Assembly (NCBI RefSeq): GCF_001927285.1 | Contig: NZ_MSIG01000001.1 | Coordinates: forward strand, 310,001 to 374,000 | Origin: Mongoliimonas terrestris | GTDB taxonomy: Bacteria; Pseudomonadota; Alphaproteobacteria; Rhizobiales; Pleomorphomonadaceae | Direction: 5' to 3' | Length of the DNA stretch: 64,000 bases | Notes under the pieces: generated by a model | Seen by the model: the letters and a program-made list of their open reading frames with translations, nothing else | The model's database searches: none | Told to the model about the DNA's origin: nothing | Part shown: piece by piece, positions 1-11,754 of the stretch | How the letters are laid out: every line of letters starts with the position of its first letter | Position numbering within the stretch: position 1 is the first letter of the stretch | Made by a program: the position numbers and the translations under genes

Positions 1-312
1 CGGGCGGTCCGCCACGGCAAATCGGGACACGGTCGGGCTGGACGGTGGCGGTCCGGCGGACCGGCAGCTTGGCCGTCTGACCCTGCGGACGCGCTCGGTT
101 CTGCGGCGGCTAAGCTCGCTTCAGGCCTTCAACCCGCTTTGCTTGTTTCCAGATTTACCGCATGCGGCTAACATGCATTCAGGGCGTCGGGGGGCACCGC
201 AAGCCCGAGACGACCCTTGGAGCATCAGCCTCAACCCCGCTACCGGTTGCGCGGGGCGACCGCGCCGCCCCGCCTGCCCGTCCGAACCGGCGCCGTTCTC
301 GCCCGCGGCCTT
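1..312. other. Window edge, no supported gene
   Basis: No coding sequence can be supported here. Two plus-strand frames run open from the window edge, one of them to a stop near 171, but neither gives a recognisable protein, and a partial upstream gene cannot be excluded. The TTG at 217 would extend the next gene by 32 residues; that extension is Arg/Pro-rich and unlike the body of the protein, so I did not use it. Confidence 0.3.
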
Positions 313-1155
313 ATGGCCGGCACGGCGTCCGGCATGCGGGCGGCCCTTGCCCGCGCCGCACGCGACCCGGGATCGCCGCCCGTGCCCATGCTGCACGCGC
401 GCCTCTTCTTCCGCCGCCGCCTGGTCCTGGCTGTCGATCCCGCCAGCCTCGACCGTCAGCTGGCCGTCAACGTGACCGACGGCACCTGGTGGATCGACCT
501 TGCGGACCGCCTGACGGACGGCGCCGACTGGACCGACGTCATCCACCCGCTGGCGACCTATGAGGCGCACCGGGACATGGTGGCGTTGATCGAGGCGGAC
601 CTTCGCTACCGCGACACCACGCTCTATGCAGTCCTCGCCGCCCAGGCGGCCGCCGGCGCGCCGGCGGTCCGCTTCGGCGTGGCGCTCGCCGACCGCGCCC
701 GCATCGATGCCTACTTCGACTATTACGTGGCCCTGGTGCGCAGCATCGAACGGCGGGGGCTGATGCCGCGAAGCGCGCTCCCGCTTCGCAAGGTGCCGCG
801 CGGCGGCGGCGTGCGGCCCTGGTACGAATGGACCGAACGGGATCCGGGCATCGCCATCGGGCCTGACGGAGAGGTCCTGCGCTTTGCCGGCGGGCGGCAC
901 CGGACGGCGATCGCCCGGTCGCTGGGCCTGCCGAGCATGCCGGTGGAGCTGCGGCTCGTGCACACCCGCTGGCTCCGCTCCGAGATGGAGCGCACGGGCA
1001 AGACGGCGGAGCGGATCCTGCTCGACTGGGCGGCCGAACGGGCCCCGACCGCGGCCCTCCACCGGACGGGCTGGTTCGCCCACCGGGTGGCCGGCGCCCG
1101 GTCGGCGGAGACGATCGGCGCCCTCGTGGCCGCGGCCGGGCTGCTGCCGGTCTGA
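313..1155 (+). CDS. Uncharacterised protein with ParB-like GGRHR patch
   Basis: I do not recognise this gene as a named family. From ATG 313 it encodes about 280 residues with no signal peptide or membrane segment. The middle is rich in charged and aromatic residues. Around residues 187-207 there is a GGRHRTAIARSLGL stretch followed by a short beta-like segment. It resembles the G-H-H-R-x-x-A signature of ParB/sulfiredoxin-fold proteins; this is a visual similarity, not an assignment. A TTG at 217 is a possible longer start, but the added residues look non-coding. The gene is convergent with the ATP synthase operon and shares its terminator region. GC and third-position bias match the neighbours, so it is probably a genuine chromosomal gene. 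Function unknown. Confidence 0.6.
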   Translation: MAGTASGMRAALARAARDPGSPPVPMLHARLFFRRRLVLAVDPASLDRQLAVNVTDGTWWIDLADRLTDGADWTDVIHPLATYEAHRDMVALIEADLRYRDTTLYAVLAAQAAAGAPAVRFGVALADRARIDAYFDYYVALVRSIERRGLMPRSALPLRKVPRGGGVRPWYEWTERDPGIAIGPDGEVLRFAGGRHRTAIARSLGLPSMPVELRLVHTRWLRSEMERTGKTAERILLDWAAERAPTAALHRTGWFAHRVAGARSAETIGALVAAAGLLPV

Positions 1156-1201
1156 CCGCGCGCGAACGACAGGTTTTTCGGCACGGCCCTGCCGGCGGAA
1201 C

Positions 1202-1230
1202 GAAAAACCCCGGGCATGGCCCGGGGTTCA
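1202..1230 (-). terminator. Intrinsic terminator of atp operon
   Basis: A perfect 10-bp stem (1206-1215 with 1219-1228) has a 3-nt loop. Read on the minus strand it is followed by five T residues, which is the form expected for a Rho-independent terminator of atpHAGDC. It lies 42 bp beyond the atpC stop. On the plus strand there is no T run, so it probably works for the atp operon only. Confidence 0.85.
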
Positions 1231-1271
1231 GAGACGATGGTGCGGCGCCGACCGGTCGGCCCGGGCAAGAC

Positions 1272-1673
1272 TCAGGCGGCGCGGAGCGCGTCGGCCACGT
1301 CGCGCAGCTGGGCAAGCTTCTGCTCGGCGCGCTGGCGGGCGTCCGGGGTCTTGGCGTCCGTCACGTCCTCTTCGGCGTTGCGGATCTCGGCGGCGATCTG
1401 GTCCGCCTTGAGGTCGGCGACCGGAACCGCCTTCTCGGCGAGCACCGTCAGACCGGTCGGCGACACGTCGGCGAAGCCGCCGCGGATGAAGATGCGCGTG
1501 GTGTCGGATCCGGTCCGCACCGTCACCACTCCGGCCCGGAGCGTGGTGAGGAAGGGCGAATGGTTGGCGAGCACGCCGAAGTCGCCGTCGACTCCCGGCA
1601 GGTCCACCTGATCCACCTCGGTGGACAGAACCAGGCGCTCGGGGCTCACCAGTTCGAACTTGAAGGTCGCCAT
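1272..1673 (-). CDS. atpC: ATP synthase F1 epsilon subunit
   Basis: Epsilon subunit of the F1 central stalk; it couples gamma rotation to catalysis and can inhibit ATP hydrolysis. The 133-residue product starts MATFKFELVSPERLVLS and has the beta-sandwich signature (VDLPGVDGDFGVLANHSPF, near residues 23-41) of the family. The C-terminal third is a charged Ala-rich helical hairpin. Length is normal for alphaproteobacterial epsilon. It is the last gene of the F1 operon, 118 bp after atpD, and is followed by an intrinsic terminator. The F0 genes are not in this window, as usual for alphaproteobacteria where F0 and F1 operons are separate. Confidence 0.97.
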   Translation of the reverse strand: MATFKFELVSPERLVLSTEVDQVDLPGVDGDFGVLANHSPFLTTLRAGVVTVRTGSDTTRIFIRGGFADVSPTGLTVLAEKAVPVADLKADQIAAEIRNAEEDVTDAKTPDARQRAEQKLAQLRDVADALRAA

Positions 1674-1791
1674 AGGAAAGGCTCTCCCGGAGGCCGCTGT
1701 TCAAGAGATCGGGCGGCGACGCCGCCCGTCCGTTCGGATCGAGACCGGACAAGGAGGGTTCGCCCGGCAAAGGCCGGGCGACCGTTCGTCC

Positions 1792-4142
<2,351 letters not shown>

Positions 4143-4239
4143 GTCGGCTCCTGCCCCGATCCGTCGGAGGCGGCACGATGTCGGCGAAAGACGGTCCGCC
4201 GGGCCCGGATGGGCTCAGCGGACCGGCGTCTTCGGGTGA

Positions 4240-5769
4240 TCAGGCGAAGGTCTTGGCGAAGGCAGCGATGGCGTCCTTCAGCTTCGCCTTGAGGGCGTCG
4301 GTGATCTGCTTCTCGGCCCAGATGCCGGACAGGATGTCCGGGTGCTTGTCGCGGAGGAACCGGAGGAGACCCTCCTCGAAGGCGCGCACCTTGCCGACCG
4401 GGAGCGGATCCAGGTAGCCGTTCACGCCGGCGAAGATCACCGCCACCTGCTCTTCCGTCTTCAGCGGCGAGAACTGCGGCTGCTTCAGGAGCTCCACGAG
4501 GCGGGCGCCGCGGTTGAGCAGCTTCTGCGTGGCGGCGTCCAGGTCGGACCCGAACTGGGCGAAGGCGGCCATCTCGCGATACTGCGCGAGCTCGCCCTTG
4601 ATGGTGCCGGCCACCTGCTTCATCGCCTTGATCTGGGCGGCGGAGCCGACGCGCGACACCGAGAGGCCGACGTTCACCGCCGGACGGACGCCCTGGTAGA
4701 AGAGGTTCGTCTCCAGGAAGATCTGGCCGTCGGTGATGGAGATGACGTTCGTCGGGATGTAGGCCGACACGTCGTTCGCCTGGGTCTCGATGACCGGCAG
4801 AGCGGTCAGCGAGCCGAGACCGTTCTCCTTGTTGAGCTTGGCGGCGCGCTCCAGAAGGCGGGAGTGCAGGTAGAACACGTCGCCCGGGTAGGCTTCGCGG
4901 CCCGGCGGACGGCGCAGGAGCAGCGACATCTGACGGTAGGCGACGGCCTGCTTGGAGAGGTCGTCGTAGGCGATCAGGGCGTGCATGCCGTTGTCGCGGA
5001 AGAACTCGCCGATCGCGCAGCCGGTGAAGGGCGCGATGAACTGCATCGGCGCGGCGTCCGACGCGGTGGCGGCGACCACGATGGAGTAGGGCAGCGCGCC
5101 GCTGTCCTCCAGGCGCTTCACGAACTGAGCGACCGTGGAGCGCTTCTGGCCGATGGCCACGTACACGCAGTAGAGCTTCTGGCTCTCGTCCGTGCCCTGG
5201 TTCAGCGGCTTCTGGTTGAGGAAGGTGTCCAGGATGATGGCGGTCTTGCCGGTCTGGCGGTCGCCGATCACCAGCTCGCGCTGGCCGCGGCCGATCGGGA
5301 TCATGGCGTCGATCGCCTTGATGCCGGTCGACATCGGCTCGTGCACGGATTTGCGCGGGATGATGCCCGGCGCCTTCACGTCGACACGGCGGCGCTCGGT
5401 GTACTCGATCGGGCCCTTGCCGTCGATCGGGTTGCCGAGGCCGTCGACCACGCGGCCGAGCAGGCCCTTGCCGACCGGCACGTCCACGATGGAGCCGGTC
5501 CGCTTGACCGTGTCGCCTTCCTTGATGTCGCGGTCGGCGCCGAAGATCACGACGCCGACGTTGTCGGTCTCAAGATTGAGGGCCATGCCCCGGATGCCGC
5601 CCGGGAACTCGACCATCTCGCCCGCCTGGACGTTGTCGAGCCCGTAGACGCGGGCGATGCCGTCACCGACGGACAATACCTGGCCGACCTCGGAGACTTC
5701 GGCTTCCTGGCCGAAGTTCTTGATCTGCTCCTTGAGGATTGCGGAAATTTCCGCGGCGCGGATATCCAT
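4240..5769 (-). CDS. atpA: ATP synthase F1 alpha subunit
   Basis: Non-catalytic nucleotide-binding subunit of the F1 hexamer. The 509-residue product has the P-loop [10 protein letters not shown] at about residues 168-177 and the [26 protein letters not shown] region diagnostic of alpha. The N-terminal [16 protein letters not shown] is the membrane-distal segment that contacts delta. Its ATG overlaps the atpH stop by one base (TGATG), indicating translational coupling with the preceding gene. Confidence 0.98.
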   Translation of the reverse strand: MDIRAAEISAILKEQIKNFGQEAEVSEVGQVLSVGDGIARVYGLDNVQAGEMVEFPGGIRGMALNLETDNVGVVIFGADRDIKEGDTVKRTGSIVDVPVGKGLLGRVVDGLGNPIDGKGPIEYTERRRVDVKAPGIIPRKSVHEPMSTGIKAIDAMIPIGRGQRELVIGDRQTGKTAIILDTFLNQKPLNQGTDESQKLYCVYVAIGQKRSTVAQFVKRLEDSGALPYSIVVAATASDAAPMQFIAPFTGCAIGEFFRDNGMHALIAYDDLSKQAVAYRQMSLLLRRPPGREAYPGDVFYLHSRLLERAAKLNKENGLGSLTALPVIETQANDVSAYIPTNVISITDGQIFLETNLFYQGVRPAVNVGLSVSRVGSAAQIKAMKQVAGTIKGELAQYREMAAFAQFGSDLDAATQKLLNRGARLVELLKQPQFSPLKTEEQVAVIFAGVNGYLDPLPVGKVRAFEEGLLRFLRDKHPDILSGIWAEKQITDALKAKLKDAIAAFAKTFA

Positions 5770-6329
5770 CAGCCGACCTCTTTCAGTGCGATCTTGAGCT
5801 GGTTGAGCTTCGTCTTGAGCGAGGTGTCGATCATGCGGCTGCCAAGCTTCACGACGAGGCCGCCGATGAGCGACGGATCGACGCTCGTGTCGAGAAGAAC
5901 GGCCTTGCCGGTGATCTCGGCGAGCGCCGCCTTGAGATCCGCCGTCTGGGCGTCGTTCAACGGTTCGGCCGACACCACGGTCGCGGTCCGCTCGCCCCGG
6001 TGGGCGGCGTAGAGCGCGCGGTAGGCCTTGAAGATGTCCATCACGGTGAAGAGCCGGCGGTTGCGCGCGGCGAGCTTCACGATGTTGCCGACGTAGCCGC
6101 CGATGGCGGCGCGGTCGAGCACGGCCGAAACGGCCCGGAGCTGGTCGTCGGCGGAGAACACCGGCGAGCGCACGAGGCGCACCAGATCCGGGCTCTCGGC
6201 CATCAGCGCTTCGAAACGGGCGATGTCCGCCGCAACGGTGTCGAGGCTGCCGCCGTCACGGGCGAGGTCGAAGAGGGCCTGGGCATAGCGCTCAGCCACT
6301 CCTGAAGTCGTAGACGCCGTTTCGCTCAC
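5769..6329 (-). CDS. atpH: ATP synthase F1 delta subunit
   Basis: Delta subunit joining F1 to the F0 peripheral stalk. I chose the GTG at 6329 (product starts [24 protein letters not shown], 186 residues) because the family N-terminus, with its YAQALFDLA helix, begins here and a GAGGGGG ribosome-binding-like stretch lies about 11 bases upstream. A longer open frame to 6482 adds 51 non-homologous Gly/Pro-rich residues that overlap the promoter region. The C-terminus has the typical [18 protein letters not shown] motif. This is the first gene of the F1 operon and is coupled to atpA by a one-base overlap. Confidence 0.93.
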   Translation of the reverse strand: MSETASTTSGVAERYAQALFDLARDGGSLDTVAADIARFEALMAESPDLVRLVRSPVFSADDQLRAVSAVLDRAAIGGYVGNIVKLAARNRRLFTVMDIFKAYRALYAAHRGERTATVVSAEPLNDAQTADLKAALAEITGKAVLLDTSVDPSLIGGLVVKLGSRMIDTSLKTKLNQLKIALKEVG

Positions 6330-6614
6330 GGAAGCTCGATCCCCCTCACGCGCTCCAGGCTCGACGGGATCAACCGGCAAAGCTCTGAAACGACTTGCGA
6401 ATTTAGGTGGATAAGCGGGGGTTCCTGAACCACCCCCACCCTGAAGTCGGCCCCATCTAGCATATGGGTCCGCCTTCCGCAACTCACCGCGCGGATTCTG
6501 AAAATGGCTGATTTCCGCGCTTTTCGCCGCAACCCTGCGAGGGAATGGTCGCGTCCGGACGAAAGGCTGAGGAATTCCGCCGGCTGGATCGTTTTAGGAG
6601 GTGGACACCTGCCG

Positions 6615-8867
6615 TCAGAGGAAGCTCTGCGGGTCGATGTCGACGCCGACATCCACGCCGCCGGTCGCCTTCGGTGCGGCCATCAGCCACGCGCGCATGT
6701 AGGCGGAAAGGTCCACGTCGCGCCGCCCGGCGTGGGCGAGCAGCCGGAAGCGGTGGCGGCCCCGCACCAGGGCGAGCGGTGCGTCCGCCGGCCCGAGGAT
6801 CTCCACCGCCGGGTCGACCGGCGCGGCGCGGGCGAGTGCCCGGGCGTGGTCCTCGGCCCGTTCCCGGTCTGCGCCGGAGACGATCACGGCGGCGAGCCGC
6901 CCGAACGGCGGCATGCGGGCGATCTGCCGCTCCTCGAGCTCGGTGCGGTAGAAGCGCTCCGCGTCGCCGGACACGAGGGCGCGGATCACCGGGCTCTCCG
7001 GCGCATAGGTCTGCAGGACGCCGATCCCGTGGCCCTGGACGCGGCCGGCGCGGCCGGTCACCTGGGCGAGGAGCTGGAAGGTGCGCTCCGCCGCCCGCGG
7101 GTCGCCGTGGGCGAGGCCGAGATCCGCGTCCACCACGCCGACCAGGGTCAGCCGCGGGAAGGTGTGGCCCTTCGCCACCAGCTGGGTGCCGATCACGATG
7201 TCGCAGTCGCCCTTGGCCACCGCCTCCAGCTCGGCCCGCAGCCGCTGCACGCCGCCGGCGATGTCGGAGGAGAGCACGATGGTGCGCCGGTCCGGCAGCA
7301 CCGCCTGCACCTCCTCGGCGATGCGCTCCACGCCCGGGCCGCAGGCGACGAGGGCGTCCAGGGTGCCGCAGCTCGGGCAGGCGTCCGGCCGCGGCTCCAT
7401 GTGGCCGCAGTGATGGCATGCGAGCCGGCCGCGGAAGCGGTGGTCGACCAGCCACGTGGAGCAGTTCGGGCACTGAAAGCGATGGCCGCACGACCGGCAG
7501 AGCGTCAGCGGCGCGTAGCCGCGTCGATTGAGAAAGAGAAGCGCCTGCTCGCCGCGCTCGAAGGTCTGCCGCATGGCCGCGACGAGGCCGGGCGCCAGGA
7601 AGCGGCCGCGCTCCGGCCCGGCCTTGCGCATGTCGATCGCCAGCACCTCCGGCAGCGCCTGGCCGGTGGCGCGCGCCGGCAGCACGAGGTGGCCGTAGCG
7701 GCCGCGCTCGGCGTTGACGCGGCTTTCCAGCGACGGCGTCGCGGAGGCGAGGACGACGGCGGCGTCCTCCAGCCGGCCGCGGACGACCGCCATGTCGCGG
7801 GCATGGTAGGTCGCCCATTCCTCCTGCTTGTAGGCGGGGTCGTGCTCCTCGTCGACGACGATGAGGCCGAGGTCGGAGAAGGGCAGGAAGAGCGCCGAGC
7901 GGGCGCCGACCACCACCTTCACCCGCCCCTCCGCGACCCCGCGCCAGGCCCGGGCACGCGCCTTCGGGCCGACCTCCGAATGCCATTCGGCCGGCAGCGA
8001 GCCGAACCGTTCGGCGAAGCGCTGCAGGAAGGCCTTGGTGAGAGCGATCTCCGGCACCAGGATCAGCGCCTGCCGGCCCTTCCGCACACATTCGGCGACG
8101 GCCTCCAGGTAGACCTCCGTCTTGCCCGATCCGGTGACGCCGTCGAGGAGCGTCACGCTCGCGCCGGCGCCGATGCGCGCAACGAGCGCGGCGGCCGCGG
8201 CCGCCTGGTCGGCGGTCAGGCGCGGCGGCGCGAAGTCCGGCTCCGGCGCCCGCACCGGCGGCCCGGCCGGCAGCGCCACATCGACGAGGGTGCCGGCGGC
8301 GAGGAGGCCGTCGACCACGGAGAGGGAGACGCCGGCGGTGGCGGCGAGCCCGGTGCGGGTCCAGGCCATGCCGTCGTTCTCGTCGAGGAGGGCGAGCACC
8401 CGGCGGCGCGCGGGCGTCAGCCGGTCGGGCGCCGCGCCGCTCCTTGCCACGCCCCGGACGGGGGCCTCCGGCTCCAGCGCCTCCGGGGCGCGGAGTGCCA
8501 TGCGGAGCACCATGCCGCGCGGGGTCAGGGTGTAGCGGGCGACCCAGTCGACGAGGGTGAGAAGCGCGGGCTTCAAGGGCGGGGCGTCGAACACGGTCTC
8601 GATCGGCCGCAGCCGGTTCGACGTGGCCGAGAGGGTCGGCGCCTCGTCGGTGACGACGCCGAGCACCTGGCGCGGCCCGAGCGGCACCCGCACGATGGAG
8701 CCCGGTCCGACGGCGACGCCGGCCGGCACCTTGTAGCTGTAGCTGTCGTCGAGGGCGACGGGGGTGAGCACCTGCACCACACGCTCCCGCCCTTCGGCGG
8801 GCGCCGGCTCCCCGGCGGCGGGCCCGAACAGGTCGTGGATGGTGGCGGGCGCGTCGCGTCGGGTCAT
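6615..8867 (-). CDS. priA: Primosomal protein N', replication restart helicase
   Basis: PriA is a 3'-5' superfamily 2 helicase that recognises stalled forks and D-loops and starts DnaB reloading. The 750-residue product has the helicase P-loop GVTGSGKT near residue 240, a DEEH box (VDEEHDP) near residue 337, and paired zinc-binding motifs between about residues 455 and 510 (CRSCGHRFQCPNC, CHHCGH, CPSCG). The N-terminal 3'-end-binding domain starts around residue 25 (VVQVLTPVALDDSYSY). priA upstream of the atpH operon on the same strand is a familiar arrangement in Hyphomicrobiales. About 285 bp separate it from atpH. It is divergent from the pyridoxal kinase gene. Confidence 0.96.
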   Translation of the reverse strand: MTRRDAPATIHDLFGPAAGEPAPAEGRERVVQVLTPVALDDSYSYKVPAGVAVGPGSIVRVPLGPRQVLGVVTDEAPTLSATSNRLRPIETVFDAPPLKPALLTLVDWVARYTLTPRGMVLRMALRAPEALEPEAPVRGVARSGAAPDRLTPARRRVLALLDENDGMAWTRTGLAATAGVSLSVVDGLLAAGTLVDVALPAGPPVRAPEPDFAPPRLTADQAAAAAALVARIGAGASVTLLDGVTGSGKTEVYLEAVAECVRKGRQALILVPEIALTKAFLQRFAERFGSLPAEWHSEVGPKARARAWRGVAEGRVKVVVGARSALFLPFSDLGLIVVDEEHDPAYKQEEWATYHARDMAVVRGRLEDAAVVLASATPSLESRVNAERGRYGHLVLPARATGQALPEVLAIDMRKAGPERGRFLAPGLVAAMRQTFERGEQALLFLNRRGYAPLTLCRSCGHRFQCPNCSTWLVDHRFRGRLACHHCGHMEPRPDACPSCGTLDALVACGPGVERIAEEVQAVLPDRRTIVLSSDIAGGVQRLRAELEAVAKGDCDIVIGTQLVAKGHTFPRLTLVGVVDADLGLAHGDPRAAERTFQLLAQVTGRAGRVQGHGIGVLQTYAPESPVIRALVSGDAERFYRTELEERQIARMPPFGRLAAVIVSGADRERAEDHARALARAAPVDPAVEILGPADAPLALVRGRHRFRLLAHAGRRDVDLSAYMRAWLMAAPKATGGVDVGVDIDPQSFL

Positions 8868-9078
8868 GGCTTCATTGGTCGGGGGTGGTCATCGTGTGGG
8901 GGGCGGCGGGCGCCGCTTTCCTCGCACGGGGAGCTGGGATATGGGATGGAGGCCGACCCCACCCTAGACCGGACGCGGTCCGGTCGCGAGGGCCGACCGC
9001 GCGCCGTCCCCCATGGTCGCGCGCCGACCGCCCGCTGCCCGCACCCCGCTGCCCGAACCCTGGATCGAGCCCGCCCGC

Positions 9079-9966
9079 ATGACCTCCGCCGCCGTCCTGG
9101 TCGTCTCCTCCCACGTGGTCCGCGGGTCCGTCGGCGCCAGGAGCGCCTTCGTGCTGGAACGGCTCGGCCATCGGGTGTGGTCGCTGCCGACGGTGATCCT
9201 GCCGTGGCACCCGGGCCACGGACGCGCGCACCGCGTGCCCGTGCCGGCAGAGGATTTCAAGGCGCTTGCCGCCGATCTTGCCCGCGCGCCCTGGCTCGGC
9301 GAGGTGGGCGCCGTGGTGTCGGGCTATCTCGCCGATCCCGCCCAGGCGACCGCCATCGCCGATCTGGTGGCGGCCGTCAAGGCGCGGAACCCGGACGCCC
9401 TCTACCTCTGCGATCCCATTCTGGGCGACGACGGCGGCCTCTATGTCCGCGAGGACGTGGCGGCGGCGCAGCGCGACGTGCTGATGCCGGTCGCCGATCT
9501 TGCGACGCCGAACCGATTCGAGCTCGGCTGGCTGACCGGCCGCCCCGTGGACAGCCTGCCGGCGGTCGCCGACGCGGCCCGCACGCTTTCGCCGAAAAAG
9601 GTGGTGGTGACGTCGGCGCCGGCGATGATGCGCGGCAAGATCGCGAGCGCCCTCGTCACCGCCCGCGACATGGTGGTGGCGGAAACGCCGATGATCGAGC
9701 GGGCGCCGTCCGGCACCGGCGATCTCTTCGGCGCGCTCCTCGTCTCGCGCCTCCTGGAAGGCCGGCCGGACGAGCAGGCGCTGGCGAGCGCGGTGGCGGG
9801 CACGTTCGAGCTGGTCGCCCGCAGCGTCAAGGCCGGCTCCGACGAACTGGACCTCGCCCTCCACCAGGACAGCCTGGTGCGGCCGATGGCGCTCGTGGAC
9901 ACCCGCCGCTTCGGCGGCCCCGCCGCGCGCAGGCGCCCCGCCCCGAAGCCGGACGCCATCCCGTGA
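9079..9966 (+). CDS. pdxY: Pyridoxal kinase
   Basis: Ribokinase-family kinase that phosphorylates pyridoxal to PLP in the B6 salvage pathway. The 295-residue product starts MTSAAVLVVSSHVVRGSVG, the PdxK/PdxY-type N-terminus. It has the YLCDPILGD motif near residue 115 and the anion-hole/catalytic segment PSGTGDLFGALLVSRLLEG near residue 213, where the GTGD aspartate is the usual base. An upstream GTG at 9013 would add 22 Arg/Pro-rich residues and is less likely, although no strong ribosome-binding site precedes 9079. The stop overlaps the next start by four bases (GTGA), so the two genes are translationally coupled. Confidence 0.9.
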   Translation: MTSAAVLVVSSHVVRGSVGARSAFVLERLGHRVWSLPTVILPWHPGHGRAHRVPVPAEDFKALAADLARAPWLGEVGAVVSGYLADPAQATAIADLVAAVKARNPDALYLCDPILGDDGGLYVREDVAAAQRDVLMPVADLATPNRFELGWLTGRPVDSLPAVADAARTLSPKKVVVTSAPAMMRGKIASALVTARDMVVAETPMIERAPSGTGDLFGALLVSRLLEGRPDEQALASAVAGTFELVARSVKAGSDELDLALHQDSLVRPMALVDTRRFGGPAARRRPAPKPDAIP

Positions 9967-10691
9967 CGCGCGTCGCCGGCGTTGACGGCTGCCCGGGCGG
10001 CTGGATCGCCGTCGTCCTCGATCTGGCCGATCCGGCCGGCGCGTCGGTCCGCGTCGAGGCCCGGTTCGCCAGCCTCATCGACGGCCCGGACGCGCCGGAT
10101 GTTGTCGCGGTCGACATGCCGATCGGCCTTCCGGCGACGGTCGGCCTCGGCGGCCGGCCGGCGGAGCGGGCGGTTCGCGGCATGCTGGGGCCGCGCCAGT
10201 CGAGCATCTTCTCCGTGCCGTCGCGGGCGGCGGTGATGGAGGGCGACTATGCGGCCGCGTCCGCGGCGGCGCTCGCCACGTCCGATCCGCCGCGGCGCAT
10301 CTCCAAGCAGGCCTTCCACCTCTTCCCGAAGATCCGCGAGATCGACGCCCTCATGCGGGCCGATCCGGCCCGTGCGGCGCGGGTGTTCGAGACCCATCCG
10401 GAGGTCGCCTTCACGGTGCTGAACGGCGGCCGGCCCATGACCCTGCCGAAGAAGGTGAAGGGCAGCCCGAACCCGCCCGGCCTTGCCGAGCGCCGCGCCT
10501 TTCTCACGGCCCGCGGCCTGCCGGCCGCGCTCCTCGACGCCCGGCCGCCGCGCGGCGCCGCGGCCGACGACCTTCTCGACGCGGCCGTCTCGGCGCTGGT
10601 GGCGGCGCGCCTTGCAACGGGCAGAGCGGTGGCGCATCCGGCCGAGCCGGTGTTCGACGACCACGGCCTCCGGATCGCCATCTGGGCGTGA
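9963..10691 (+). CDS. DUF429 family protein
   Basis: A DUF429-type protein of 242 residues, a family with a predicted RNase H-like fold and unproven function. Family features are the N-terminal VAGVDGCPGGWIAVVL, the acidic DVVAVDMPIGLP at residues 45-56, the SSIFSVPSR motif near residue 80, and the ISKQAFHLFPKIREID and ETHPEVAF stretches, all typical of DUF429. The GTG start overlaps the pdxY stop, which fixes the start and suggests coupled expression. The acidic residues at the two strand ends would be candidate metal ligands if the RNase H-like prediction holds; that is inference. Confidence 0.85.
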   Translation: MTRVAGVDGCPGGWIAVVLDLADPAGASVRVEARFASLIDGPDAPDVVAVDMPIGLPATVGLGGRPAERAVRGMLGPRQSSIFSVPSRAAVMEGDYAAASAAALATSDPPRRISKQAFHLFPKIREIDALMRADPARAARVFETHPEVAFTVLNGGRPMTLPKKVKGSPNPPGLAERRAFLTARGLPAALLDARPPRGAAADDLLDAAVSALVAARLATGRAVAHPAEPVFDDHGLRIAIWA

Positions 10692-10794
10692 GCGGCGCCG
10701 ATCGGCACTCTTGTGCGCCGCCGTCCGAGGGGCTAGGGAGGAGCGTCCCCCGTCGGTTCCACCCTGTCTCGTCAGTCTTCCGGAAGGACCGCCG

Positions 10795-11502
10795 ATGTCG
10801 ACCGAAACCAGCCCTCCGCCCGCGCGCCCGCCGCTGCCCGACCATTTCCCGGACCGCCTGGTCTCCGGCTACAAGGCCTTCCGCGCCGGCCGCTACCCGA
10901 CGGAGGAGGAGCGCTACCGCCGGCTCGGCGACCTCGGCCAGAAGCCGGAGATCATGATGATCGGCTGCTGCGACAGCCGCGTCTCGCCGGAGGTGATCTT
11001 CGACACCGGGCCGGGCGAGATCTTCGTCGTCCGCAACGTTGCCAACCTGGTGCCGCCCTACACGCCCGACGGCGAACTGCACGGCACCTCCGCGGCGCTG
11101 GAGTTCGCCGTGGTGGCGCTCAAGGTGCGGCATATCGTGGTGATGGGCCACGGCCGCTGCGGCGGCATCGGGGCGGCGCTCGCCGAGGGCGGTGATCCGC
11201 TCACCCCCGGCGACTTCATCGGCAAGTGGATGTCGCTGATGGACGAGCCCGCCAACCGGGTGCGCTGCGACCACACCATCCCGCACGGCCAGAAACAGCG
11301 CGCGCTGGAGCACGAGGCGGTGCGCGTCTCGGTGCGCAACCTGATGAGCTTTCCCTGCGTCCAGACCCGGACGGCCAAAGGGTCGCTCCGCCTGCACGGG
11401 GCCTGGTTCGACGTCTCCGAAGGCGCGCTCCACGTGCTCGACCCGAAGACCGGCGCCTTCCGGGTGGTCGACGAGGGCGACAGCCCGTTCGCCTGCACCT
11501 GA
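10795..11502 (+). CDS. Beta-class carbonic anhydrase
   Basis: Zinc enzyme interconverting CO2 and bicarbonate. The 235-residue product carries the beta-class zinc ligands Cys58 (in GCCDSRVSP, with the Asp60/Arg62 dyad), His119 and Cys122 (HGRCGG). The FVVRNVANLVPP segment is typical of the family. ATG 10795 is preceded by GGAAGGA at a good distance, which fixes the start. The gene stands alone between the DUF429 gene and leuB. It is cytoplasmic, with no signal peptide. A housekeeping role in supplying bicarbonate to carboxylases is likely. Confidence 0.94.
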   Translation: MSTETSPPPARPPLPDHFPDRLVSGYKAFRAGRYPTEEERYRRLGDLGQKPEIMMIGCCDSRVSPEVIFDTGPGEIFVVRNVANLVPPYTPDGELHGTSAALEFAVVALKVRHIVVMGHGRCGGIGAALAEGGDPLTPGDFIGKWMSLMDEPANRVRCDHTIPHGQKQRALEHEAVRVSVRNLMSFPCVQTRTAKGSLRLHGAWFDVSEGALHVLDPKTGAFRVVDEGDSPFACT

Positions 11503-11662
11503 GACGAGGTTTGCAGGGGCCCGACCCGTCGGGACAACGGAAACACGGGCGAGCCCGAACGGGCGTCGGCCGGTCGGGCCGGAACGCTCTCCAAAGGGCC
11601 GACGAGGCCAGCCTTGGAAGAGCCGGGCATGAGGCGGATCGCCCGCCGGCCGGCGGCGGCGC

Positions 11663-11691
11663 TTGATCGCGGGCCGTCGCTTCTCTATTGC
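11663..11691 (+). promoter_or_regulatory. Candidate sigma-70 promoter for leuB
   Basis: TTGATC (11663-11668) and TATTGC (11686-11691) are separated by exactly 17 bp. Transcription would start near 11698, just before the terminator hairpin at 11703. Assignment is by consensus match only. Confidence 0.4.
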
Positions 11692-11702
11692 GTCTGAACG
11701 AG

Positions 11703-11732
11703 GCCGCGCCACCGGGCGCGGCGGCATTTTTT
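11703..11732 (+). terminator. Intrinsic terminator directly upstream of leuB
   Basis: An 8-bp GC stem (11703-11710 with 11715-11722) with an ACCG loop is followed by GGCA and six T residues. It ends 23 bp before the leuB ATG. It could end the carbonic anhydrase transcript, or act as an attenuator in a short leuB leader. Confidence 0.7.
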
Positions 11733-11754
11733 CCTTCACGAGGGATCACGATCC

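Noticed and set aside
6504..10691. A very long plus-strand open frame of about 1395 codons
   Set aside because: It runs antisense through priA and only its last part (from 9963) is a recognisable protein. High GC makes long spurious frames common here.
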